Assembly: GCA_040752855.1 (NCBI GenBank)
Contig: JBFMHP010000042.1
Coordinates: 98,526-162,525 of the forward strand
Reading direction: 5' to 3'
Length of the DNA stretch: 64,000 bases
Source: JBFMHP01 sp040752855
Lineage (GTDB): Bacteria; Pseudomonadota; Gammaproteobacteria; RBG-16-57-12
Position 1 is the first letter of the stretch. Each line of letters begins with the position of its first letter. The translations under genes were made by a program, and so were the position numbers. Below are positions 1-7,710 of this stretch, piece by piece. The notes under the pieces are model-generated. The model was given only the letters and a program-made list of their open reading frames with translations, had not been told where the DNA came from and made no database searches.

Positions 1-1
1 C

Positions 2-1684
2 TGGGAATGGGATCTGGGCAATGACAGGATCTACTGGTCGGAGCAGGTCTTCCGGATCTTCGCCCTGAACAAGGCGGATTTTTTGCCTACGCCGCTGTCG
101 CTTTTCTCCCGGGTCCATCCCGAGGATGTCGAACGGCTGCTAGAGGTCACCAATAACGCGCTCTATCACGGCGAGCCCTATTGCGTGGAATACCGCATAC
201 TCACGCCGGACAATGACGAGCGCACGGTATTGGCGCAGGCGGAGGTGGTTTTCGGCGCGGACGGCGCGCCGCTCGGCATGGCCGGCACCTTGGAGGACAT
301 CAGCGAACGCAAGCAGGCCGAGGAAACGATCCGCTATCTCGCCTACTACGACATGCTGACGCGCCTGCCCAACCGTCAGTTGTTCAAGGACCGCCTGACG
401 CAGGCGATCAGCAACGCGCAGCGCACGCAGACGCTGGTCGGGGTGTTTTCCATCGGTCTCGACCGCTTCAAGAACATCAACGAGACCCTGGGGCACAGCG
501 AAGGCGATCTGCTGCTGCAGCAGGTCTCCGAGCGCCTGAAGCGCTATCTGCGCGAAAGCGACAGTGTTGCCCGCCCGCGTGATGATTTCGGCCTGGCCCG
601 CCTGGGCAGCGACGAGTTTTCGCTGCTGCTCAACGGCATCAGCAATGTCAATGACCTGGCCCTGGTGGCCCAGCGCATCCAGAACATCTTCATCGAGCCC
701 TTCGTGATCCACAAGCACGAGGTCTTTGTCAGCGTCAGTATCGGCATTGCCGTCTATCCCCTCGATGGCGAGGATGCCGAGCCGCTGCTCAAACACGCCG
801 ACACCGCGATGAGCCACGCCAAACATGCCGGTCGCAACATCTACCAGTTTTATGCTGAAGCCATGAACCAGCGCGCCATCGATCGCATGAGTCTGGAAAA
901 CAAGCTGCGCCGCGCGATCGAGCGCGAAGAGTTCCGGCTGTATTACCAGCCGCGGGTCGAGATCGCGACGATGCGCATCACCGGCGTCGAGGCCTTGCTG
1001 CGCTGGAGCAATGATGAATTGGGGATGGTCTCGCCGGCCGACTTCATTCCGCTAGCCGAAGACACCGGCCTGATCGTGCCCATCGGCGCCTGGGTGCTGG
1101 AGACGGCGGCCGCGCAGGCCAAGGCATGGCTGGCCCAGGGGCTGGGGGCGATATGCGTGGCGGTCAATCTCTCCAGCCAGCAATTCCATCGCGGCGGACT
1201 GTATGAAACGGTTGCGCGTATCCTGCAACAGTCGGGAGTCGATCCGCAACTGCTCGAGCTCGAGATCACCGAGAGCATCATCCTGCGGGATACCCAGGAG
1301 GTCCTCGCCACGCTGAGCAAGTTCAAGGCGATGGGCATGCGGCTGTCGATGGATGATTTCGGCACCGGCTACTCCTCGCTGAGTTATCTCCAGCGCTTCC
1401 CGCTCGATACGCTCAAGATCGACCGCTCCTTCGTGAAGGACATCCCGGACAATCCGGATGACGTGGCCATCACCTCGGCGATCATCGCCATGGCACACAC
1501 CCTCGGGCTGAATGTGGTCGCCGAAGGGGTGGAGACCGCGGAGCAGCTGGCATTTCTGCGCCAGCGCGGCTGTGAAGAAATGCAGGGCTTTTACTTCAGC
1601 CGGCCCCTGCCGGCGGAGGAGGCGGGCGAGCTGATTTCGTGCCATCTCAGGACGAGCCGGCGCGGCGCGAATCAAGGGAGTTAA
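2..1684 (+). CDS. PAS-GGDEF-EAL cyclic-di-GMP protein, 5' end outside window
   Basis: The frame is open from base 2 with no stop, and the residues before the first possible internal start (WEWDLGNDRIYWSEQVF) look like the start of a PAS fold, so the true start lies upstream. Domain order is PAS/PAC, GGDEF, EAL. The GGDEF signature reads GSDEF (605-619), and its RESD motif sits too far upstream to be a normal inhibitory site, so cyclase activity is doubtful. The EAL domain looks intact: EALLRW (from 992), EITES, DDFGTGYSSL and EGVET are all present, which predicts phosphodiesterase activity on cyclic-di-GMP. It lies about 130 bases upstream of the cytochrome conduit on the same strand. Family assignment is secure; the sensed signal and net activity are inferred. 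Confidence 0.9.
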   Translation, partial: WEWDLGNDRIYWSEQVFRIFALNKADFLPTPLSLFSRVHPEDVERLLEVTNNALYHGEPYCVEYRILTPDNDERTVLAQAEVVFGADGAPLGMAGTLEDISERKQAEETIRYLAYYDMLTRLPNRQLFKDRLTQAISNAQRTQTLVGVFSIGLDRFKNINETLGHSEGDLLLQQVSERLKRYLRESDSVARPRDDFGLARLGSDEFSLLLNGISNVNDLALVAQRIQNIFIEPFVIHKHEVFVSVSIGIAVYPLDGEDAEPLLKHADTAMSHAKHAGRNIYQFYAEAMNQRAIDRMSLENKLRRAIEREEFRLYYQPRVEIATMRITGVEALLRWSNDELGMVSPADFIPLAEDTGLIVPIGAWVLETAAAQAKAWLAQGLGAICVAVNLSSQQFHRGGLYETVARILQQSGVDPQLLELEITESIILRDTQEVLATLSKFKAMGMRLSMDDFGTGYSSLSYLQRFPLDTLKIDRSFVKDIPDNPDDVAITSAIIAMAHTLGLNVVAEGVETAEQLAFLRQRGCEEMQGFYFSRPLPAEEAGELISCHLRTSRRGANQGS

Positions 1685-1814
1685 GGGAGCTTTAAAGACT
1701 TATTAGGGCTCGTCGATAACAAACTAGCTGTTGCGGAAAGTCTTTGCCACCGGCATCCGCTGCACGGCGGGTGAGATGAACAATGAAAACAAAAAACAAT
1801 AAGGAGCGACTTTG

Positions 1815-2699
1815 ATGAGAATTTTATGGGTGATGCTCGTGCTGCTGGCGTGCCAGGGCGCATGGGCGGAGGATGCGCCGAGTTATGCCGGGGCCGAGAC
1901 TTGCTACAAATGCCATAAGGCGATCAAGCAGTCAGGCTACGCGGACACCACGCACGGCAGGATCTTTATGCTCAACGCGAGCGGCACCGAGCAGGCGCTC
2001 GGTTGCGAGGCCTGCCATGGCCCGGCCGCCACACACGCCAACAGGGCCGGTGAGGATGAAGAAGGGTCGCTGTACATCAACAATTTTGCGAACACCCCCG
2101 AAAATGCCGCCTGGATCAACGGCCGCTGCCTGACGTGCCATCAAGGCAAGGGGCATACCCAGAACTGGGAAGCCAGCGCGCACGCCATGAAAGGGCTGTC
2201 ATGCGCCTCCTGCCACACCATGCACAGCGGCGACGGCAAGGTCCCGCAGAAGAAATGTGAGAGCTGCCATGTCGAGCAGCGCGCCAAGATGAATCGCGCC
2301 TCGCACATGCCGGTGCGCGAGGGTCTGATGGGATGTACCGATTGCCATAATCCGCATGGCAGCGCCGGCGAACGCTCGCTCAAGTTCAACACCGTCAATG
2401 ACGTCTGCTATCAATGCCATGCCGAGAAGCGCGGCCCCTTCCTGTGGGAGCATGCCCCGGTGCGCGAGAGCTGCGCCACCTGCCATGACCCGCATGGTTC
2501 GAGCAACATCTCATTGTTGAAGATGCGGATCAACACCATGTGCCAGAGCTGCCACCAGCAATTCTCGCACGTGAGTGATCTGTACGACGGCAGCACGACG
2601 GCGATCCGCAGTGTGCGGAATACGGTCAAGTCTTGCGTGAACTGTCACTCGATGATCCACGGCTCGAACCATCCGTCGGGCGCGATGTTCCAGAGGTGA
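1815..2699 (+). CDS. Periplasmic decaheme c-type cytochrome, DmsE/MtrA/PioA/MtoA family
   Basis: A secreted protein of about 294 residues with a signal peptide ending near WAEDAPSY and exactly ten CXXCH heme sites (CYKCH, CEACH, CLTCH, CASCH, CESCH, CTDCH, CYQCH, CATCH, CQSCH, CVNCH). Ten hemes and this length match the DmsE/MtrA group, which sits inside an outer-membrane barrel and wires electrons across it. I prefer the ATG at 1815 over the TTG at 1812 because AAGGAG at 1801-1806 is well spaced for it. The next gene, 4 bases downstream, encodes the barrel partner, which strongly supports a porin-cytochrome complex. No MtrC-like surface cytochrome is visible, so MtoA/PioA-like electron uptake is a fair inference but not proven. 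Confidence 0.93.
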   Translation: MRILWVMLVLLACQGAWAEDAPSYAGAETCYKCHKAIKQSGYADTTHGRIFMLNASGTEQALGCEACHGPAATHANRAGEDEEGSLYINNFANTPENAAWINGRCLTCHQGKGHTQNWEASAHAMKGLSCASCHTMHSGDGKVPQKKCESCHVEQRAKMNRASHMPVREGLMGCTDCHNPHGSAGERSLKFNTVNDVCYQCHAEKRGPFLWEHAPVRESCATCHDPHGSSNISLLKMRINTMCQSCHQQFSHVSDLYDGSTTAIRSVRNTVKSCVNCHSMIHGSNHPSGAMFQR

Positions 2700-2703
2700 T
2701 CCC

Positions 2704-5037
2704 ATGAAAAAGAATCAAGGAAAAAAGATGATGAAGACTTCACTTGCGCGTATGGTCCTGCTGGCCATCGCGGCGGCACCGGTGATGACCTATGCCGAAG
2801 GGTTCGATGGCAGTGTGACCGTGGGCGCCGCGCAAGCAAGCCTGGATGAACCGTCCGCAAAGTTTGGCGAGTATTCTGGCGTCAGTGACGACGACAGTTG
2901 GTTGCTGCTGGACCTGAATCTGATGTATCAGAACGGCTTGACGTATTTCGGCGCCGAAGGCAGCGGTCTCGGCCTGGATAATCGCCAGCTCGGTCTGAAG
3001 GGCGGACGTTACGGACTGTTTGGCCTGAACCTCAACTACAGCGAAATCCCGCGTTTGTATGCAGAGGATGCGAAAACCCCATTTGTCGGCGAACTGGATA
3101 ACAGCTTGGAGTTGCCCGCCGGTTTTGTGCGCGGTGCCACCACCTCCGCCATGACAACGCTGGCGGCCGATGCGCGCAGCGTAGAGATTGCCACCGACCG
3201 CACTACGGAAGATGTGAGTTTCTTCCTGACGCCCAATGAACGCTGGCGCTTTGATTTTGGCGTGGATCGTTACAGCGTGACCGGGCATAAACCCCTCGGT
3301 AGCGCCGTCTTCCACAATGCTTCCGTCTATCTGCCGGTGCAGGTGGATCAGACGATGCAGGCAATCAGGGCCGCATTGGGATATCACACTGGCGCGGGGC
3401 AATGGGAGTTGCGCTATCGCCATTCCAACTTCACCAACGACGCGCCGGACATCACCTGGAAAAATCCTTTTACCCAGGTGTTCACCGATGGGCGGATCGA
3501 CCTGGAGCCGGATAATGAACAACAGACCCTGACTCTGTCCGGCGCATTGAACCTCGATCCAACCACCCGTCTGAGTGTCATGGCGGAACGCAGCCGCCTG
3601 ACCCAGGACGATGCCTTGCTGCCGTACACCACCGGCACTAATGGGAACAATCTAAGCCTGTTGCCGGTTGCCAGCCCGGATGCGGAGATCGATATCTCCC
3701 ACCTCAACGTGGATCTAACGTCGCGGCCCACCAAACGGCTGAAGATCAACACGCGGTACCACTATCAAAAAACGGATAATAAGACCGACTCGCATCTGTT
3801 CCAACGTGTCCGAACCGATAGAAACGACGCGCCGTCAGCTACAACTTCAGAGCTTGCAATCTACAGCCTCGCGCGCGATATCGCCAAGTCGCAGTTCAAG
3901 ATCGATGCGGACTTCACGGCCAGCGCCAGCACCTCGCTGCACGCAGCCGCCCAGCGCGAGATCAAGGCGATGACCTATCGCGCCGTGGAAAAGACCAAGG
4001 AGACCACCTTGAGTGGCGGTATCACGCAGCGCTTCTCCAGCCTGGCACAGGTAAATCTGGATGTCGCGCGCGCCCGTCGCGGTGCCGCCAGCGGGTATGA
4101 TGATGACCGGCTGTTCTCTTCCCTGCACACCTCCGCTTTCCTTTCCGACTCGAACAACAATACTAACGTTGGCACTGCGTCCACCAACATGTGTTCTTCG
4201 TATGTCGGTCTCTGCGTGCAGGATACCTTCGAAAACAATCCGTATCTGCGCCAGTACGATATCGCCGATCGCAAACGCGACACCCTCAACCTGGGGGTCG
4301 ATCTCTACCCGACGGCGGATGTCGTGGTAGGGATGCGCGTGCGCAAGATCACCGATCGCTACGTCGGCGGCAGCGAGCTGCTGGGATTGCGTGACAAAGA
4401 CGACACCAGCGCCACATTGGATGTCGATTACGCCCCGGAAGACGGCGTCAACGTGTTCGGCTACATCACCCAGGAGCGCGGCTCATTTGACCTTAAAGGT
4501 CGCCAATTCGGTCTGAATGCGCGTCAGGGGGCGCTCACGGTGGCCGATAGAGTCCTGGGCTTTGACGATCGCGACCTTGATTGGGCGGCGCACAACAAAG
4601 ACAACATCCTGAGCGCCGGTTTGGGCGGTAGCTACCGGATGTTTGGCGATCGCTTGCTGTTGAAGGCGAAGTATGATTACTCCAAGTCCAAAACCGATGT
4701 GTCGTATGACGCCAATATGATGTATCAGGTCACCATTACGGGCACTACCTTTAGCTACGCCAAAGTGCCGGTCACCGTCACGGATCTGCCGACGGTGACC
4801 ACCAAATACTCCCGCCTGGAGCTTGGCGGCGAATACGCGCTGCAGAAAAAGATGATTCTAGGGTTGGGCGTGATACTGGGCCGGTTCGAGTCCTATGATC
4901 CGCTCGTGAACGCGACCGATACCGCGCCGGCGGTGGATGCCGCTTCGACCGGTGCGAGCAATGTGTTATCGCTGATTGGTCCGGAGGACGATTACGACTC
5001 GACCGTGTGGTACGGCACGCTGACCTACAAGTGGTGA
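2704..5037 (+). CDS. MtrB/PioB-family decaheme-associated outer-membrane beta-barrel
   Basis: A protein of 777 residues (or 769 from the internal ATG at 2728, which has AAGGA just upstream) with a signal peptide ending near MTYAEGF. Alternating amphipathic strands rich in Tyr, Asp, Asn and Arg run to a C-terminal strand ending in TLTYKW, typical of outer-membrane barrels. Length and pairing with the decaheme cytochrome fit MtrB/PioB/MtoB, the sheath around the cytochrome. No CXXC motif is seen near the N-terminus; the only visible cysteines are in the central region around MCSSYVGLCV. Translation is probably coupled to the upstream gene (4-base gap). Role: insulating channel for trans-outer-membrane electron transfer. 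Confidence 0.92.
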   Translation: MKKNQGKKMMKTSLARMVLLAIAAAPVMTYAEGFDGSVTVGAAQASLDEPSAKFGEYSGVSDDDSWLLLDLNLMYQNGLTYFGAEGSGLGLDNRQLGLKGGRYGLFGLNLNYSEIPRLYAEDAKTPFVGELDNSLELPAGFVRGATTSAMTTLAADARSVEIATDRTTEDVSFFLTPNERWRFDFGVDRYSVTGHKPLGSAVFHNASVYLPVQVDQTMQAIRAALGYHTGAGQWELRYRHSNFTNDAPDITWKNPFTQVFTDGRIDLEPDNEQQTLTLSGALNLDPTTRLSVMAERSRLTQDDALLPYTTGTNGNNLSLLPVASPDAEIDISHLNVDLTSRPTKRLKINTRYHYQKTDNKTDSHLFQRVRTDRNDAPSATTSELAIYSLARDIAKSQFKIDADFTASASTSLHAAAQREIKAMTYRAVEKTKETTLSGGITQRFSSLAQVNLDVARARRGAASGYDDDRLFSSLHTSAFLSDSNNNTNVGTASTNMCSSYVGLCVQDTFENNPYLRQYDIADRKRDTLNLGVDLYPTADVVVGMRVRKITDRYVGGSELLGLRDKDDTSATLDVDYAPEDGVNVFGYITQERGSFDLKGRQFGLNARQGALTVADRVLGFDDRDLDWAAHNKDNILSAGLGGSYRMFGDRLLLKAKYDYSKSKTDVSYDANMMYQVTITGTTFSYAKVPVTVTDLPTVTTKYSRLELGGEYALQKKMILGLGVILGRFESYDPLVNATDTAPAVDAASTGASNVLSLIGPEDDYDSTVWYGTLTYKW

Positions 5038-5053
5038 GAAGGATGATGCGCAC

Positions 5054-5638
5054 ATGAAGAACATCATGAGTCTAAACCGGTTCGCGGCCCTGCTGGTGGC
5101 GGGAGCGTTGGTGCCCTTGAACGGCGCGAACGCCTCCGACCCGCGGATCAAGGCCGAACTCGAGGGGCCGCCGGCGAAGGTGCCGCTGATCAATGTGATC
5201 GGCGAGGAAGAGCTGAAAAAGGAATTGGAAGCGAAGTATTACTACTATGTCGGCAATACCAAGTGCCGGCTCTGCCACCGCGAGTTCTTCTTGGGACGAA
5301 AGCAGGATGCGCACGATTACGCGCTGAGAAAGGTCGTCGATGCCGGCTATGCCGACAATCCGCGCTGCCTGGTTTGTCATGCCACGGGCTTTGGCATCCC
5401 CACGGGATTTGTCAGCTTCGAGAGCACCCCGCGCCTGGCCAATGTGCAGTGCGAGGGCTGCCATGGGCCGGGGAGCGTGCACGTGCAGCGCCGCGACAAG
5501 GGTGGGTTTTTGGTGGGCACCGACCGTCCGGATCGCATCAAGGCGATGTGCAAGAGCTGCCATACCAGCCGTTGGAATCGGTCATACACCGACTTCCACG
5601 AGGCGTACAGCAAATATAAAAACGCAAAACCGGAATGA
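5054..5638 (+). CDS. Secreted tetraheme c-type cytochrome (c554-like)
   Basis: A protein of 194 residues with a signal peptide (cleavage near NASDPR) and four CXXCH motifs: CRLCH, CLVCH, CEGCH and CKSCH. Spacing and the segments around the second and third hemes resemble cytochrome c554-type multiheme proteins. It follows the barrel gene by 16 bases in what looks like one transcript. A periplasmic shuttle between the inner membrane and the decaheme conduit is the obvious inference, comparable in position though not in sequence to MtoD or CymA of Fe(II)-oxidising systems. The actual redox partner cannot be read from sequence. Confidence 0.85.
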   Translation: MKNIMSLNRFAALLVAGALVPLNGANASDPRIKAELEGPPAKVPLINVIGEEELKKELEAKYYYYVGNTKCRLCHREFFLGRKQDAHDYALRKVVDAGYADNPRCLVCHATGFGIPTGFVSFESTPRLANVQCEGCHGPGSVHVQRRDKGGFLVGTDRPDRIKAMCKSCHTSRWNRSYTDFHEAYSKYKNAKPE

Positions 5639-5673
5639 GGCCGACGCTGCGATCGGGGTCGGGGAGTTGATAC

Positions 5674-7239
5674 GTGCAAATGTGGGTTTTCATAAAGAAG
5701 CACAACATCGCGGTGCAGCTGCTGGTGCTGATCATCACCCTGTCGTCGCTCTCGGTCTACAATCTGGTGACCCAGCGTGAATTGCTGTTGCAGCAAATGG
5801 AACTCGACTCGCAGGATGTCATCCAGTCGATCACCTCCAGCTTGCAGCGCTTTCAGGATATCAAGTCCACCATGAGCGTGGAGAAGCTCGTGCGCGACAT
5901 TTCCCTGGGTCTGGAGATCTTCGAATTCCGCTATCTGGATCAGGAAGGCATCGTGAGGAATTCGATGTTCCACGATGAGATCGGCAAGAAGTTCACGCGT
6001 GAAAGCTTTCTCAAGGCCCTCGCGCAACCGCACATGATGGACAAGTTCTATTTCGACGAGCGCGACTATGTACCGGTCATGGCGATCACCTATCCGGTGA
6101 AGGTCGAAGACCGGCAGCTCGGCATCATCGACCTGTCGGTGGATATCTCGGAATACAATTACGTCGCAGGCCAGCAGCCTGAGTTTGCGCTCACGCGCCG
6201 TCAGGTCGATATCCGCAATCTGTTGCGCGCGATCACCGGCTCGATCCACAACAGCGTCGAGATCTTCGAAACGGTCGAGATCAACGCCTTTCTCTCCGCC
6301 TATGTGAGCGCCACCCGGAATATCCGCCAGATCTCCATCGTATCCGCCAACGGCACGATTTTGGCGAGCAGTGATTTTCACTCCATCGGCAAGACCGTCG
6401 ACGCGCGCCTCGACGGAGCCACTTCCACCGAACTCATCGAAAGCGGGGGGGAGCTGATCTATCGCATCATCACGCCGAATACGCAATTTGTGTCGGATAA
6501 CGGCAGTCTGCTGCTCATGCTGGATGCCGCGCCCTACGCCGCCAATGAAAGGCGCCTGATCTACACCGCCATCGGCACCAGCGCGCTGACGATTCTGTTT
6601 GCCGCGTTCATCGCTTACTCGATCTACACCTTCAACTTGACCCAGGCGCGCATGGAAAACATTCGTCTGGAAGGCATGGTGCGCGAGCGCACGCGCGAGA
6701 TCGAGATCCTGAGCAAGACCGACGCGCTGACCGGGCTGTGGAATCGCGGTCACCTGGAAGAGCATTTGGAGGCGGAATTCGCCCGCGCCAAGCGCTATGA
6801 CAACGAACTGACGGTGTTGATGCTCGATCTGGACCACTTCAAGCATATCAACGATACCTATGGACATCTGGCGGGCGACGAAGTGCTGCGCGAGGCGGCC
6901 AAGCGGGTGCGCAAAACCCTGCGCGAAAGCGACTTCGTCGGCCGTTACGGCGGCGAGGAGATCATGGTGATCCTTCCGGAGACCGGCCTGCTCAACGCTC
7001 AGGTGGTCGGCGAAAAGTTGCGCAAGGTCATTGCCGAGGCCACGGTGGAATTCGACGGCAATGAAATACCCATCACCACTAGCATCGGCATCAGCGCATT
7101 CCATCCGCGCTTCGACAAGGCGCAGAAGATCATCGAGGCCGCCGACGAGGCGCTGTACCAGTCCAAGGCAAACGGCCGCAACCGCGTCACCGTGATCGAC
7201 CCCGGCGCTTCCGTGCGCGCAGAGAGCTACGCCATCTGA
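5674..7239 (+). CDS. Membrane-bound diguanylate cyclase with periplasmic sensor
   Basis: About 521 residues. The first transmembrane helix is near residues 9-30. A roughly 270-residue extracytoplasmic region follows, then a second helix near 295-318, a short coiled coil, and a GGDEF domain. The catalytic motif is GGEEI within GRYGGEEIM, and an intact RESD inhibitory site lies five residues upstream, so an active, product-inhibited cyclase is predicted. GTG at 5674 is preceded by GGGGAG at 5661-5666; ATG at 5680 is the alternative. It starts 35 bases after the tetraheme cytochrome and probably belongs to the same operon, linking respiratory electron transfer to cyclic-di-GMP. Confidence 0.9.
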   Translation: MQMWVFIKKHNIAVQLLVLIITLSSLSVYNLVTQRELLLQQMELDSQDVIQSITSSLQRFQDIKSTMSVEKLVRDISLGLEIFEFRYLDQEGIVRNSMFHDEIGKKFTRESFLKALAQPHMMDKFYFDERDYVPVMAITYPVKVEDRQLGIIDLSVDISEYNYVAGQQPEFALTRRQVDIRNLLRAITGSIHNSVEIFETVEINAFLSAYVSATRNIRQISIVSANGTILASSDFHSIGKTVDARLDGATSTELIESGGELIYRIITPNTQFVSDNGSLLLMLDAAPYAANERRLIYTAIGTSALTILFAAFIAYSIYTFNLTQARMENIRLEGMVRERTREIEILSKTDALTGLWNRGHLEEHLEAEFARAKRYDNELTVLMLDLDHFKHINDTYGHLAGDEVLREAAKRVRKTLRESDFVGRYGGEEIMVILPETGLLNAQVVGEKLRKVIAEATVEFDGNEIPITTSIGISAFHPRFDKAQKIIEAADEALYQSKANGRNRVTVIDPGASVRAESYAI

Positions 7240-7710
7240 GTTTCATTCCCTCCGCCCCGGAAACAGTGCGGCGCCGATCCGTTGTGCGCTACCTCGGGAA
7301 CAGGGAGGTGCATGTTCCGAGGATTCCGGTGGTTATACTTCAACGAGCTGCTGGATTCCGGCATTCGCCGGATTGACCAACCGGATGATTCTTCAGCTTC
7401 CCTAACAAAGCGCCAACACAGCGTCTGTCGCGCGGCCCTCACCCGCGGGGAGATGGCCGATAAATGTCATTCGACTACGTTGTGCTCAGTAATTGCGCGG
7501 CGGCACTCTTGTGTCGCCGTCCCCGGGAAAGCGGGAGATCAGTGATGGCTCAGGTCAATTGCGATTTGCGGCGTGCCGCGGTCATTGAGGAGACGCCGGG
7601 TTCAGCCGCCGGAGCGCGATAAATAAGGCGCAACGAGCGTGCAGGCGCCAGAGCGCGCTTCTTCATTCTGATCGCCTCGACGAAACGACCCGGGCGACCC
7701 CCGGGTCGGA
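7240..7710. other. Intergenic region between convergent genes, no convincing gene
   Basis: About 470 bases between the diguanylate cyclase and the convergent hybrid kinase. An 87-codon open frame at 7282-7545 has no recognisable family, no good ribosome site and a repeat-like composition, so I do not call it. A short hairpin (TCCGGC ATTC GCCGGA) lies near 7354-7370, and a stronger one is listed separately at 7687-7707. Confidence 0.6.
7687..7707 (-). terminator. Hairpin just after the kinase stop codon, possible terminator
   Basis: GACCCGGG and CCCGGGTC form a perfect 8-bp stem with a 5-base loop, four bases beyond the stop of the minus-strand kinase. On that strand the hairpin is followed only by GTTTCGTC, so a strong U tract is missing and intrinsic termination would be weak. 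Confidence 0.45.

Noticed and set aside
7282..7545. 87-codon frame in the gap after the diguanylate cyclase
   Set aside because: No family resemblance, no Shine-Dalgarno sequence, and it overlaps repeat-like palindromic sequence.
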